NCBI RefSeq assembly: GCF_000012325.1
Contig: NC_003910.7
Coordinates: 4,278,001 to 4,342,000, forward strand
DNA: 64,000 nt
Reading direction: 5' to 3'
Source of the DNA: Colwellia psychrerythraea 34H
GTDB taxonomy: Bacteria; Pseudomonadota; Gammaproteobacteria; Enterobacterales; Alteromonadaceae
The position numbers and the translations under genes are program-made. The notes beneath the pieces are model-generated. The model made no database searches, was not told where the DNA came from, and worked only from the letters and a program-made list of their open reading frames with translations. Below, in pieces: positions 35,529 through 48,729 of this stretch (the first letter of the stretch is position 1; each line of letters begins with the position of its first letter).

Positions 35529-36758
35529 ATGAAAAATCAGCCATTAACAAATAAAACATCCCCACGAGTTAAAACAATCATCACACTTGCTGTGGCAACG
35601 TCACTTAGTATTTCATTTGCGCATGCAAAAGCGAATGTAGAACGTGAAAACAATGAAATAAGCACGAAAGCAAGCCAGGACACTGAAGTAAATAAAAGCA
35701 CTGAAAGTAGCTTTGAAGATGCTTGGGATTTTGCTGACTTATATGATAATGAACAGGGTGATTACCTTAAATTGTCTGGTCGTTTGCAATTAGACTCTAC
35801 TTGGGTTGATAGCGACCAAGGCGATTTTAACGACACATTATGGCGTCGATTTCGCTTCGGTTTTAAAGGCAAGTACGGTGAATTTAAAGTTGCTTTAGAA
35901 GCAGATGTAAATTTAAACGATTCATTAAGTGATGCTTATAATCGATTAACTGATGCCAATGTTAGCTGGTCATTAGATAAAGACACCGAACTTAAATTCT
36001 TAAAGCAATCTACCGGTTTCACATTAGACGGTAAGACTTCATCTAAAAAGCTACTGACACCACAGCGCAACAACCTAACAAATAATTTATGGTTTACCTC
36101 AGAGTACTTTACCGGCGTTAGCGTAAAAAGTAAGCTCGCTGATGATTGGTCGTATAAGACAGGGGTATTTTCTAGTGACGGCTCTGATGAAATATCGATT
36201 AACGATGCCAGTTACTTCGCTATGTTTTCGACCAGTAAAAAGTTAGCAAAAAATAACCTTTGGGACAAAGGTGAAGTTAGCTTTGATTATGTCTATAACG
36301 ACACCCATGAAGACGGCAATACCCGTGACTTCTCTCAAGTTATTAGTACTTCAAGTAAGTTTAAACAAAACGACTGGGGGTTACAGAGTGATATATCTTG
36401 GGGTAAAGGAGACTTAGGCCAAAGTGATCTCTTTGGTATTGTCGTCATGCCAACCTATCAACAAAGTGAAAAAATTCAGTGGGTTGCTCGTTATACCTAC
36501 TTAAGTAGCTCAGAAGATAATGGCGTTCGTTTAGGCCGTTATGATAGTAAAGTAGTTGATGATTATGGTCAAAGCAGCGTAGATGGAGAGCGCGGTGACA
36601 AATACCAAGAAGTATATGCTGGCGTTAACTGGTTTATAAACGAGCATAAATTAAAACTTCAAGCTGGCTTACAGTATGCAAAAATGGATGATAATGCCAA
36701 TGATGGTGGCGCTTATGATGGCTGGAATTTTACCCTTGCTATGCGTAGTTACTGGTAA
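35529..36758 (+). CDS. Outer-membrane porin, phosphate-selective (OprP/OprO) type
   Basis: About 409 aa. ATG at 35529 gives MKNQPLTNKTSPRVKTIITL then a signal peptide ending SISFAHA. An ATG five codons upstream was not chosen. The mature part is an acidic beta-rich sequence with alternating aromatic residues and ends in MRSYW, a terminal aromatic as in outer-membrane barrels. Matching stretches are FRFGFKGKYGEFKVALEADV, GFTLDGKTSSKKLLTPQRN and EVYAGVNWFINEHKLKLQAG, typical of the porin O/P family. A probable PhoB promoter upstream supports a role in phosphate uptake. Confidence 0.85.
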   Translation: MKNQPLTNKTSPRVKTIITLAVATSLSISFAHAKANVERENNEISTKASQDTEVNKSTESSFEDAWDFADLYDNEQGDYLKLSGRLQLDSTWVDSDQGDFNDTLWRRFRFGFKGKYGEFKVALEADVNLNDSLSDAYNRLTDANVSWSLDKDTELKFLKQSTGFTLDGKTSSKKLLTPQRNNLTNNLWFTSEYFTGVSVKSKLADDWSYKTGVFSSDGSDEISINDASYFAMFSTSKKLAKNNLWDKGEVSFDYVYNDTHEDGNTRDFSQVISTSSKFKQNDWGLQSDISWGKGDLGQSDLFGIVVMPTYQQSEKIQWVARYTYLSSSEDNGVRLGRYDSKVVDDYGQSSVDGERGDKYQEVYAGVNWFINEHKLKLQAGLQYAKMDDNANDGGAYDGWNFTLAMRSYW

Positions 36759-36780
36759 CAATATAAAAATATAAGCACAT

Positions 36781-36820
36781 AAAAAAGACCGGGTTGCTTG
36801 TAGCAAACCCGGTCTTTTTT
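36781..36820 (+). terminator. Terminator after the porin gene
   Basis: GACCGGGTT/AACCCGGTC stem bordered by A6 and T6; usable from both strands between the porin and aqpZ. A lone repeat end, TATACCCAAACTACTTGG, follows at about 36827. Confidence 0.88.
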
Positions 36821-36853
36821 ATATTTATACCCAAACTACTTGGAAATACTTAG

Positions 36854-37552
36854 CTAACTATCCTCTTGTTCTTCTTTCGCAACTAAGCGATATAACTTAG
36901 CACCAATAAAACCACCAACAATGGGCGCAACCCAGAACAACCATAATTGCGCTACAGCCCAATCACCAACAAACAATGCAACACCGGTGCTACGTGCAGG
37001 GTTCACTGACGTATTCGTTACCGGAATACTGATCAAATGAATTAAGGTTAAACACAAACCAATCGCGATAGGTGCTAAACCTGCAGGGGCACGTTTGTCT
37101 GTTGCTCCCATAATGACAAAAATAAACATCATAGTTAATACGACTTCAGCGACAAGGGCAGCTGTCATAGAGTAACCACCAGGTGAGTGTGCTCCATAAC
37201 CATTTGACGCGAAACCAGCTGATAAATCAAAACTTGGTTGACCACTCGCTATAAGGTATAAAGCGCCAGCGCCAAGAATCGCGCCAATGACTTGTGCAAT
37301 GATATAAGGCATTAATTCATTAGCAGGAAAACGTCCTCCAGCCCAAAGACCTACCGATACTGCAGGATTTAAATGACAACCCGAAATATGACCTATCGCA
37401 TAAGCCATAGTTAGCACGGTTAAACCAAAGGCGAATGATACACCAAGTAAACCAATGCCTACATCAGGAAACCCTGCGGCTAGTACTGCACTACCGCACC
37501 CACCAAGAACCAACCAAAAGGTACCAATACATTCTGCTATATATTTATTCAT
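36854..37552 (-). CDS. aqpZ: Aquaporin Z
   Basis: About 232 aa with six membrane segments and the two NPA half-helices: [14 protein letters not shown] and [13 protein letters not shown]. The selectivity region SGCHLNPA and the N-terminus [20 protein letters not shown] match AqpZ. An ATG two codons upstream is too close to AAGG, so the second ATG (37552) is chosen. It conducts water rapidly across the inner membrane. Confidence 0.96.
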   Translation of the reverse strand: MNKYIAECIGTFWLVLGGCGSAVLAAGFPDVGIGLLGVSFAFGLTVLTMAYAIGHISGCHLNPAVSVGLWAGGRFPANELMPYIIAQVIGAILGAGALYLIASGQPSFDLSAGFASNGYGAHSPGGYSMTAALVAEVVLTMMFIFVIMGATDKRAPAGLAPIAIGLCLTLIHLISIPVTNTSVNPARSTGVALFVGDWAVAQLWLFWVAPIVGGFIGAKLYRLVAKEEQEDS

Positions 37553-37660
37553 TTTCATTCCTTTACCAGTTAATAAATTTATATTTAAGAGCTGTGATAA
37601 TTAATAAACAAAAAGTCGCGTAAAATACCCTTTCATTGCTCGCTGTAGCGAATATCTACT

Positions 37661-39460
37661 TTAACCAAATAAATCACCAAGTTTATCCTTCAATTTATCT
37701 TTAGCTTTATCTTTAACTTTGTCTTCTAACTTCTTTTGTTGCTGTTTGACAATATCTGAGTTTTTTAAGTCAGCTAACGCTTTATCTGAATCAGTTAATA
37801 GCGCTTCAAGGTCAAGTAACTCTGCAGATTGACTATCACCTAGTTTCAAGGCATTGCTCAATTTTTCATTTAGGCCTTTATTAACTTTCTTTTTAAAGCC
37901 ATCCAGCTTAGCAGAAACCTGCTGTTTGAAAGCACCGGTCAGTGCGTCATTTAATGACGAAGCGATAGTAAAACTTGGCTTGCTAAGCTCGCCATTGACG
38001 CCAACATCAACAGTCAAACTATCTAATGATTTAATGGTATCAAGTAACAACTTGGTAATTTTTGACTCAGCCTCACCTTGGTAGCTCGCTTGTTTAAGTG
38101 AGAATTGATTAGTTGCCTCAACGTCACCATTAACCACGCTAAAACTGCCTATACCATCAAGTATCCCCGCACTTAGTGATAAGCTTAACGCTTTGCTTTG
38201 TGTTAACTCAGTATTAGATAATGTTCTGTTATTAACAAGCCACTCACCGTTCGCGCTAAATTCACCTGATTGCGTTAACTTAAAGTTACTACTCAATTTA
38301 AGCTCACCATTATCAATTGAATTAATATTGATAAGACTATCTTTACCTCTTATCCAGTGTTGATGCGTAAGCTCACTGCCAGTGACTTTGACTTCACCCT
38401 GTTCGATCTTAATTGAGAACAATGCCTTCTTAATTAATATAGCGGGTAGTGGAGAATCTTCTTTAAAAAAGATAAAACGTCCGTCAGCGTGAGATTTTAC
38501 TTCACTCGTTGTGCCATCACTTTTCATATCAGTCATAAGCGGTGATATTTGTTCATAGGCCCATTGTGCTTTTTGTACGTAGCCTCTCGCTTTTTCACCA
38601 AAGAGAATATGAGCAAAATCTTCCGTATCAATACTATCTAGCTGATACGTTTTTTCTATTTGTTGCCAATCCTTTGTCGGCGCATTTTTTAACGCATCAA
38701 TTTGCTGAGCTAATATTTTTTTGCTGTTTAATACTTGCTGTTTAGCTTTTTTAATTAGGGCTTGATCGGCCTTAAATTCAACTTTAATTTTATCAAATTC
38801 AGTTTTTATTTTTTCGATATCAGCAAGTGAGCTAACTTTCATTTTCCCTAGCGCTTCTACTTTATCTTGGTAAGACTTTAATTTAGCTTTACTGGGTAAT
38901 TGTGTTTTCAACGCTTTAAGCTTGGCTTGCTCAACTTTATAGCTATTTTTTAATTCATTACTAGCTTTAACCGTTAACAAATTACTGTCATCAAGTAGTG
39001 CTTTAATATCAGGTAATTGCATATCCACTTCTGGCAGCATTGCTTTTGCTTGATCTGATAAGCTATCTTCTGCTTTATCACTTACGTCATCAACATAAAC
39101 TTTACCCGCTTGAGATCTAACACCAGAAAATGCTAATTCGCTTACTTCGAGTTCATCAATAATAATTTTACCAAATAGGTATTGCCAAACATCAACAGCC
39201 GCAGTAGCGCGCTCAAAACTAAATAAGTTCTGTGTGGGGGAATCTTTATCGGTGACTTGCAAACCTAGAACACTTAATTGTAAAGGCGAATATCCAAGTT
39301 GTACTTCTGCTACATTCACTTCAGCACCAAAAGCACTCTCTGCAGAACTCACGATAGCGCTTTTGACTAAGCTTTCAGCAAATAAATACAACAAACCAGC
39401 AACTAATGCGCTTAACAGAACAAAGGCAACCATTCCTTGCCAACGAATAAACCGTGCCAT
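37661..39460 (-). CDS. TIGR03545 family protein, membrane-anchored
   Basis: 599 aa. One N-terminal membrane segment (GMVAFVLLSALVAGLLYLF) is followed by an AsmA-like start (AFGAEVNVAEVQLGYSPLQL, IIDELEVSELAFSGV). Then comes a coiled-coil rich stretch (about 145-255, many Lys/Leu heptads), a beta-rich part, and a C-terminal charged helix (KQQQKKLEDKVKDKAKDK). The family has no experimentally known role that I can cite. It is co-transcribed with the TIGR03546 gene just upstream, whose stop overlaps its start. The pair is conserved in marine gammaproteobacteria. Confidence 0.8.
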   Translation of the reverse strand: MARFIRWQGMVAFVLLSALVAGLLYLFAESLVKSAIVSSAESAFGAEVNVAEVQLGYSPLQLSVLGLQVTDKDSPTQNLFSFERATAAVDVWQYLFGKIIIDELEVSELAFSGVRSQAGKVYVDDVSDKAEDSLSDQAKAMLPEVDMQLPDIKALLDDSNLLTVKASNELKNSYKVEQAKLKALKTQLPSKAKLKSYQDKVEALGKMKVSSLADIEKIKTEFDKIKVEFKADQALIKKAKQQVLNSKKILAQQIDALKNAPTKDWQQIEKTYQLDSIDTEDFAHILFGEKARGYVQKAQWAYEQISPLMTDMKSDGTTSEVKSHADGRFIFFKEDSPLPAILIKKALFSIKIEQGEVKVTGSELTHQHWIRGKDSLININSIDNGELKLSSNFKLTQSGEFSANGEWLVNNRTLSNTELTQSKALSLSLSAGILDGIGSFSVVNGDVEATNQFSLKQASYQGEAESKITKLLLDTIKSLDSLTVDVGVNGELSKPSFTIASSLNDALTGAFKQQVSAKLDGFKKKVNKGLNEKLSNALKLGDSQSAELLDLEALLTDSDKALADLKNSDIVKQQQKKLEDKVKDKAKDKLKDKLGDLFG

Positions 39461-39993
39461 TACAGGCCTCCTTTAGTTAGGCTAGACTCACCTGTAAAAC
39501 TGGTATACAAACCATAAAACTTAGATGCTTTTAATGCTTTAACAATTCTAAATTTCTCAAAAAACGTCATGATATGCACTCGATACTTCTCAATAATAAA
39601 CTTACTGATAAAATATATAGGTGCGCATAAAACAGCGCCTAAAACAAACGCACCTAATACATAGGTGTGATGCCAGTGTGCTAATTTAAACAAGCTGAGT
39701 TGGTATAATGAAGTAAAGAAATCAGTCAAGCTTGATTGTGTTAGTAGGGATTCACCCACTTGAACAATCAAGGGAGATAATAAATAACTCAGACCAGAGA
39801 AGAAACCGGCCGCAAGGATAAAACTACCTAAATGCACTCGGATGATTAATACAAAAAATATTATGACAATATTATGCAAGGTTAATATTGGCGATAAACC
39901 AACGATAAAACCTAACGCTATTGCTAAGGCTATTTGCCTAATGGAACTATCACTGTTTAAGGCATGTAGTAGCTTTGCTAGTAAAGTTAACAT
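39460..39993 (-). CDS. TIGR03546 family membrane protein
   Basis: 177 aa with three or four hydrophobic segments (IALAIALGFIVGLSPILTLH, IVIIFFVLIIRVHLGSFILA, YVLGAFVLGAVLCAPIYFI). It matches the TIGR03546 family of unknown function, always found beside a TIGR03545 gene. The stop shares bases with the start of the downstream partner, implying coupled translation. Confidence 0.8.
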   Translation of the reverse strand: MLTLLAKLLHALNSDSSIRQIALAIALGFIVGLSPILTLHNIVIIFFVLIIRVHLGSFILAAGFFSGLSYLLSPLIVQVGESLLTQSSLTDFFTSLYQLSLFKLAHWHHTYVLGAFVLGAVLCAPIYFISKFIIEKYRVHIMTFFEKFRIVKALKASKFYGLYTSFTGESSLTKGGL

Positions 39994-40071
39994 GTCACCT
40001 CCTGTTAAAATGTTTAAAATTTGTCATCATCAAGACCAATAAACCCAGTTGGTTATTGGTTTAGATGATTA

Positions 40072-40845
40072 TTAGCTTTCTTTACGAGTAAAAACCCAAT
40101 CATTGTCTTTAGACATAGCTTCGTTATATTGATAACCCGCTAAATCAAATGTTTTGATTTGCTCTACGGATGTTAGCTTATTCTGAATGATGTAACGCGC
40201 CATCAGTCCGCGTGCTTTTTTAGCAAAAAAACTGATTATCTTATATTGACCGTTTTTCCAATCTTTAAAGGTTGGTGTAATAATTGTAGCGTTTAACGAT
40301 TTTTTCTTTACTGATTTAAAGTATTCGGTTGAGGCAAGGTTAATAAGCACATCATCATCTAGCTCACTCAAGGTTTTATTCAGTTCATCGGTAATAATCT
40401 CGCCCCAAAACTGGTATAAATTATCACCTCGACTGTTACCAAGCTTACAGCCCATTTCTAAACGGTAGGCTTGCATTAAATCAAGGGGCTTTAATAAACC
40501 ATATAAACCTGACAGGATTCTGAAATTTTTCTGTGCAAATTCAAAATCTTCATCACTAAAAGATTGCGCATCAAGTCCAGTGTAAACATCACCATTAAAG
40601 CTCAATATAGCTTGTCTTGCGTTATCTTGAGTAAAAGGTGTTGACCATTGCCCAAAACGTGCAGCATTTAAACCAGCAAGTTTATCACTGAGTTTCATCA
40701 AGCTTGCGATTTCACTTGGTGAAAGTTTAATGCAGTCATCTATTAATAATTGGCTTTGCTCAAGCAAGCCAGGTTGACTAAATTTTTCTGTAGCCAGAGG
40801 AGATTCAAAATCTAATTTTTTCGCAGGTGAAACAACAAGTAACAT
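40072..40845 (-). CDS. yaaA: Peroxide stress protein YaaA
   Basis: 257 aa from ATG 40845 ([20 protein letters not shown]), which matches the known N-terminus; an upstream ATG at 40893 is not used. Conserved blocks are [48 protein letters not shown] and [14 protein letters not shown]. In E. coli YaaA lowers intracellular iron during peroxide stress and lies close to talB, as here. Confidence 0.96.
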   Translation of the reverse strand: MLLVVSPAKKLDFESPLATEKFSQPGLLEQSQLLIDDCIKLSPSEIASLMKLSDKLAGLNAARFGQWSTPFTQDNARQAILSFNGDVYTGLDAQSFSDEDFEFAQKNFRILSGLYGLLKPLDLMQAYRLEMGCKLGNSRGDNLYQFWGEIITDELNKTLSELDDDVLINLASTEYFKSVKKKSLNATIITPTFKDWKNGQYKIISFFAKKARGLMARYIIQNKLTSVEQIKTFDLAGYQYNEAMSKDNDWVFTRKES

Positions 40846-41111
40846 ATTTTTAAGCCGATTTTTGGGAGTACTTAATAACACGTAATATATCATAAGCTTT
40901 AAGTAAGTTAACAGCGTTTAATCAATGCTAATCTGTGTCTAATTAATGCAATTTGGCGTAACTTACAAACAGAAATACAATATCTTGTTAAAAATAGCGC
41001 AATAAAGGGTGCTTTTTTATTTTTATGTTGTAATATTTCACCAGCTACATTCATTATCGAATTTAGAAATACATAGTAATCACATTTCCGGAACACAATT
41101 AAGGTAACGCC

Positions 41112-42074
41112 ATGACAAATTCTTCTTCACAGCTTGCACAATTAAAACAAATGACCACTGTTGTGGCTGACACAGGTGATATTGAGGCTATTGCAAAATT
41201 TCAACCTCAAGATGCGACAACAAACCCATCGCTTTTATTAAAAGCAGCTTCTTTACCTAATTATCAAGGGTTAGTTAAAGACTCTGTTGCATGGGCTAAA
41301 ACACAATCTGACAATGCAGAACAGCAAGTTATAGATGCTGCAGATAAAATTTCAGTATTAATTGGCCTGGAAATTCTAAAAATTGTCCCTGGTCGTATTT
41401 CTACTGAAGTGGATGCTCGATTATCTTTTGATACCTCTGCATCTATTACTAAAGCCCACAAACTGATTGCTATGTATAACGAAGCAGGCATTAGTAACGA
41501 TAGAATTTTAATTAAACTTGCCTCTACTTGGGAAGGAATTAAAGCAGCAGAACAACTTGAGCAAGAAGGTATTAACTGTAACCTAACTTTGTTATTTAGC
41601 TTTGCACAAGCACGCGCATGTGCTGAAGCAGGCGCTTATTTAATATCTCCATTTGTTGGTCGTATTTTAGATTGGTATAAAAAAGATACCGGTAGAAATG
41701 ACTATGCAAGTAATGAAGACCCTGGTGTTGTTTCTGTTACCAGTATTTTTAATTATTACAAGCTACAAGGTTTTAACACCGTAGTAATGGGTGCCAGCTT
41801 TAGAAATATCGGCGAGATTCTTGAATTAGCCGGCTGTGATCGTTTAACAATCAGCCCACAGTTAATGGAAGAACTAGCAAACAGCACAGACACGGTAATC
41901 CAAAAGTTAACGGCTTGTGAAGCTACGGCAGAAAAAGAAGCCGCTTTAAGCCAAGCAGAGTTCCGCTGGCAGATGAATGAAGACCCAATGGCAACAGAGA
42001 AACTTGCTGAAGGTATTCGTAACTTCACCATTGATCAGGTCAAGCTTGAAAAGCAATTAACAGATTTACTCTAA
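41112..42074 (+). CDS. tal: Transaldolase
   Basis: 320 aa, class I transaldolase of the TalB type. It exchanges dihydroxyacetone units between sugar phosphates in the pentose phosphate pathway. The Schiff-base lysine is in [13 protein letters not shown] (about residue 134), and [28 protein letters not shown] is also conserved. AAGGTAACGCC precedes the ATG. It diverges from yaaA. Confidence 0.97.
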   Translation: MTNSSSQLAQLKQMTTVVADTGDIEAIAKFQPQDATTNPSLLLKAASLPNYQGLVKDSVAWAKTQSDNAEQQVIDAADKISVLIGLEILKIVPGRISTEVDARLSFDTSASITKAHKLIAMYNEAGISNDRILIKLASTWEGIKAAEQLEQEGINCNLTLLFSFAQARACAEAGAYLISPFVGRILDWYKKDTGRNDYASNEDPGVVSVTSIFNYYKLQGFNTVVMGASFRNIGEILELAGCDRLTISPQLMEELANSTDTVIQKLTACEATAEKEAALSQAEFRWQMNEDPMATEKLAEGIRNFTIDQVKLEKQLTDLL

Positions 42075-42114
42075 ACGGTAGTTAATTACTTTACCGACAT
42101 AAATTAGTTATTTT

Positions 42115-42147
42115 AAGGGCATATTTTATTATAAATATGCCCTTTTT
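42115..42147 (+). terminator. Terminator after tal
   Basis: AAGGGCATATTT/AAATATGCCCTT stem followed by T5. The following 320 bp before the hydrolase start contains no other feature I can name. Confidence 0.88.
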
Positions 42148-42470
42148 AATTTCAAAATATAAAGTTCCTAGTGAAAAGCTTGGTAAGTTACGTTGGTCAT
42201 ATCAATCATTAAAAGAAAGTTTCGTTAAAAGATCCTGCTATAAGAAATTTAGCTAAAAAAATATATCTACATTTTCATACTCGCTTGAGCCGTTGTGAGA
42301 AGCGTAATAACCAAGTGAATAGATAAGCATGACCAACAAGAGGCATCAAGATACAATCAGCTGAACTTATGTATATCAATGAAGTTTTATATCTGAAAAA
42401 TAAGAACTTGTTGACAAAATTGAAACACCCGTTTAAATTTTGTGTTCACCTTTATCATCAAATAAACTCA

Positions 42471-43274
42471 ATGCCAAAAAATGTTATAAATTTTGCCCAC
42501 GCAAATGGATTCCCCGCAGGTAGCTATCAAACGTTATTTAATTACCTCCCTGATGATACACAAGTTATCGCATTGGATAAGTATGGCCATGATCCGAAAA
42601 TGCCCATTAACCATAACTGGCAGGCCCAAGTTGAAGAATTAATAAATCATGTTGAATCACAACAAGTTGATGGCAATAAGGTCATTTGTCTTGGCCATTC
42701 ATTTGGTGGTGTGATTTCTTTTATTGCTTGCTGTCAAAGATCCGACTTATTTAAAGGGCTTATTATGCTAGACCCACCTGCATTAAGCGGGGCTGGCGCA
42801 CTTGCTGCTAGATTATTAAAGAAAACTAAATGGATAGATAAATTTAGTCCTGCAGGTCGTGCTAAAAACCGTCGTAGTCAGTGGCCATTAGGGTCAGATA
42901 TTGGTGCGTTATTTTCTGGAAGGAAACTGTTTAGATCATTCGATAGTCGCTGTTTAGCTGATTATATAACCCATGGTATTTGTAAGCGTAATAATCAATT
43001 AGAATTGAGCTTTGATGCGCAAGTTGAAGCGAATATTTTTAGGAATATCCCTTCGAATTTATCCAGTTATAAAAATAAATTAACCGTGCCAGCAACTTTG
43101 GTATACGGTGACACTACCGATGTTTTCCCTCATCACATTTTTAGCCGCTTTGTTAAACTTAATAAGCATATAAAACTTAAAACGGTTACAGGCGGACATA
43201 TGTTTCCTCTTGAAAGTCCTGAACAAACAGCTTTGTTAATCACTGAGATTATAAAAGATTTTCCTGATACTTAA
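42471..43274 (+). CDS. Alpha/beta hydrolase
   Basis: About 267 aa from the ATG at 42471 (MPKNVINFAHANGFPAGSYQ), where similarity to hydrolases begins; the frame stays open 34 codons upstream and no strong Shine-Dalgarno marks either start. The nucleophile elbow is GHSFGG (VICLGHSFGGVISF). Asp and His are expected in YGDTTDVFP and TGGHMFPLESPEQ. Substrate unknown; predicted soluble esterase or lipase. Confidence 0.82.
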   Translation: MPKNVINFAHANGFPAGSYQTLFNYLPDDTQVIALDKYGHDPKMPINHNWQAQVEELINHVESQQVDGNKVICLGHSFGGVISFIACCQRSDLFKGLIMLDPPALSGAGALAARLLKKTKWIDKFSPAGRAKNRRSQWPLGSDIGALFSGRKLFRSFDSRCLADYITHGICKRNNQLELSFDAQVEANIFRNIPSNLSSYKNKLTVPATLVYGDTTDVFPHHIFSRFVKLNKHIKLKTVTGGHMFPLESPEQTALLITEIIKDFPDT

Positions 43275-43291
43275 CTATTAAGGTTTAAAAC

Positions 43292-43339
43292 TATTAGATA
43301 TTAAAAACGCGACCTAAGTCGCGTTTTTAATATCTAATA
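43292..43339. terminator. Bidirectional terminator between hydrolase and eno
   Basis: A perfect palindrome with 22-bp arms around the loop CTAA; the core is AAAAACGCGAC/GTCGCGTTTTT. It sits between two convergent genes. Confidence 0.92.
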
Positions 43340-43477
43340 TTCATCTATTCAAATAGCATTCATAATGATTAATACTGAAGCTAGTGGTTAAAAGAACTAG
43401 GCGCTTGCACGGAGCTGACGATAGTCAGTGAGTACATGCTACGAAGTAATTTTATTCACTGGCAAAAGTATTGAGCA

Positions 43478-44803
<1,326 letters not shown>

Positions 44804-44898
44804 TCAAACAAACTGCTGAGCAATAAAGTTAATTTTTAATCTTGCTATGGCCACAGCTAAATATAATTATGCAGCCTAATATTCTTCCTAAACTTAAA

Positions 44899-44929
44899 AC
44901 AAAAACCGCAGCAATAGCTACGGTTTTAT
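44899..44929 (-). terminator. Terminator-like hairpin after pyrG
   Basis: On the minus strand AAAACCGTAGC and GCTGCGGTTTT pair with one G-U, loop TATT, then T5. It is placed between pyrG and eno, so eno probably also has its own promoter. Confidence 0.7.
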
Positions 44930-44942
44930 ATGGTTTCTTCGG

Positions 44943-46634
<1,692 letters not shown>

Positions 46635-46797
46635 TCAAGCTAACTTTTATAAATGACTCTATATACTTGCATATTAGTAAAACTAAAACACAGTAATTAG
46701 TGTGAATATTAAGTTGTTGAAATAGGAGTTTTGCCAAACAAGCAGGACGGGAAAGTATTATACGTAAAAGACAATATCAATTCAATTAAGTTTTTCC

Positions 46798-46955
46798 TTA
46801 CTCAGCGAGAATCAAACGCCTTATAAACAAGGCATAGATTGAAGAGAATGGCTTTTGCCTTATCAAAAACAATAACGCCGTATATAAGGTTTTTGAACTT
46901 GCCTTTCGGAGCATGCTTGGAAAACAATAACGGCATAAGTTTGTTTGATTTAATA
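46798..46955 (+). repeat. Decayed copy of the MITE-like family
   Basis: GAATCAAACGCCTTATAAAC, CAAGGCATAGATTGAAGAGA and TTGCCTTTCGGAGCATG match the interior of R3 with many changes, and the ends are lost. It lies immediately before R3. Confidence 0.65.
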
Positions 46956-47222
46956 TATACCCAAACCACATGAAGATGCAGGTTTCAGCTGGAATTAGAA
47001 ACGCCTTTAGGCAAGGCATTGATTGAAGATAATAGTTATTCTATTGTCGAAATCAATAACGTAGCATAAAGCGTTTATAAACCAGACCTATGGGGACGTT
47101 TGAGCAAATCATGTACTTCGTTGCCTCCTTTTTTCAAGAAATAACCCTTAATAAAAAGAGACGCCTTGATCATGAGTCGCTCAAGCGTCCTGAAACACGC
47201 ATCTTCAAGTGGTTTGGGTATA
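46956..47222 (+). repeat. MITE-like element, copy R3 (best preserved)
   Basis: 267 bp with 24-bp terminal inverted repeats starting TATACCCAAACCAC, 23 of 24 matching. It codes for nothing convincing. The 794-bp gap between pyrG and the DUF4202 gene holds this copy, the decayed copy before it and no other feature I can name. Confidence 0.9.
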
Positions 47223-47365
47223 GACCAACAACAAGTCATCACAGTTATATATTTGTCTATTTCGTATTATTTTTAATGTTAACTTTATTTGCTTTGATAC
47301 TTTTTTATGAGTAGTTGCGTATAATGACGCAACTTACCAGAATTAATCCTTAGATTGACGTTAAA

Positions 47366-47962
47366 ATGACTATAGAAAATTTAAACAACACTTTATCCGC
47401 CATAGACGATATTAATCGCCAAGACCCAAATACAATTTTGCTTAATGGTGAGAACCAAGCAAAAGAGTTAGTTTACGGACAACAAATGACTAACTGTTTA
47501 AAACACTATTGGCCTGAAGCGAATGAGTTATTAAAAATTGCAGTTAGAGCACAACATATAAAGCGTTGGCAGCTAAAGCGTACTGAATTTTCTGAAGGGA
47601 AAGCCGGTTACTATCAATGGCGAATTGCCCAAGGTAAGTTTCATGCAGAGCTAACAGCAAGCATTATGATTGAACAAGGTTACACTGTAGAAGAGTCTGA
47701 GCAATGCGCTGCGATTATTAGAAAAGAAAACTTGGGCACTAATAATGATAGCCAAACCTTAGAAGATGTCGCCTGCTTAGTTTTTCTTATGCATTATTTT
47801 GATGAGTTTGCAGCAAAATATACCGAGCAAGACAATGAAGCTAAGATTGTTCGCATTGTGCAGTTAACATGGAAAAAAATGTCTGAACAAGGACATGATA
47901 TTGCTTTAACTTTAACGCTGCCGGATCATTTAGCTGCCATAGTTACCAAAGCGCTTAGTTAG
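47366..47962 (+). CDS. DUF4202 family protein
   Basis: 198 aa. It resembles the DUF4202 family of unknown function. Conserved-looking parts: LKIAVRAQHIKRWQLKRTEF, GYYQWRIAQGKFHAELTASI, EDVACLVFLMHYFDEFAAKY. The spacing of His residues in RAQHIKRW, KFHAEL and MHYFDEF recalls metal-binding HD-like helical folds, but this is only an impression. Soluble, no signal peptide. It stands alone between repeats. Confidence 0.75.
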   Translation: MTIENLNNTLSAIDDINRQDPNTILLNGENQAKELVYGQQMTNCLKHYWPEANELLKIAVRAQHIKRWQLKRTEFSEGKAGYYQWRIAQGKFHAELTASIMIEQGYTVEESEQCAAIIRKENLGTNNDSQTLEDVACLVFLMHYFDEFAAKYTEQDNEAKIVRIVQLTWKKMSEQGHDIALTLTLPDHLAAIVTKALS

Positions 47963-48079
47963 TCGATTTATTAGCCATGCTCTTGATACTCAAAATGATA
48001 ATGCTGATTTCTCTAGTTTAATGTATATAGTCATTACAACGGTAGAGTCAGCACCATTTGTTTATCATTAACTTATTAG

Positions 48080-48505
48080 TTATTTACTCTCAGGTAAGCG
48101 TAATAGAAAAATAAACGGACCAATAACCAAAGCGACGACAAGCGCTGTTAGCATTACACTTTGCAACATAAAAGCCGACCAACACACTGAGAGAATCATA
48201 GTTAATAAAGCGATGCGTTTAGCCTTTCTAGGAATACTCCGATATTTTTGCCAATCATGAATTAATGGCCCAAATGTTTTATTCGCTAAAAGTTTTCGCT
48301 GCATTGTAGGTGAGGATTTAGCAAAGCAGGCAGCCGCTACAAGTAGAAATGGTGTGGTTGGTAAAATAGGCAATACCACACCTAAAATGGCTAAAGCAAC
48401 AAAGAATATTCCTGTTACTTTTAGAATTAACACTTTACCTTTATTTCCAGCTTGGGATAATTGGTATTCCATTTTTGAATTCAAATAATATCTCCCTTTG
48501 CTCAT
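48080..48505 (-). CDS. DUF454 (YbaN) family membrane protein
   Basis: 141 aa with three or four membrane segments. ALAILGVVLPILPTTPFLLV and AACFAKSSPTMQRKLLANKT are the DUF454 signature, shared with E. coli YbaN (function unknown). The start could be the ATG at 48505 or the one 11 codons later (MEYQLSQ); neither has a clear Shine-Dalgarno. Confidence 0.82.
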   Translation of the reverse strand: MSKGRYYLNSKMEYQLSQAGNKGKVLILKVTGIFFVALAILGVVLPILPTTPFLLVAAACFAKSSPTMQRKLLANKTFGPLIHDWQKYRSIPRKAKRIALLTMILSVCWSAFMLQSVMLTALVVALVIGPFIFLLRLPESK

Positions 48506-48570
48506 AAATTATAGGTGAAAGAATATAATAAATGTTCATCTCAATTAGGTATACATTTGAAGTTAGTATT

Positions 48571-48729
48571 ATACCAATCAGACTAACTAAGTGATCTCTT
48601 TAAATAGTCTTAATACTCAATAAAATCGTTGTTTTCAATCCTAATAGCCAGCTATTTCTCAATCAAGCGCCTTATTCTTGAAAATTTACCCTCATTAAAA
48701 TTTGAACCATTAATTAATCTGATTGGTAT
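48571..48729. repeat. Short inverted-repeat element, second family
   Basis: 159 bp with 12-bp perfect terminal inverted repeats ATACCAATCAGA/TCTGATTGGTAT. It fills the gap between the DUF454 and methyltransferase genes, and its right end overlaps the stop codon of the methyltransferase. A similar left end alone lies near 33776. Confidence 0.7.

Noticed and set aside
40908..41096. 62-aa frame between yaaA and tal
   Set aside because: It fills the divergent promoter region and has no support.
46798..47314. Two 73-74 aa frames between pyrG and the DUF4202 gene
   Set aside because: Both run across repeat copies; no coding character.
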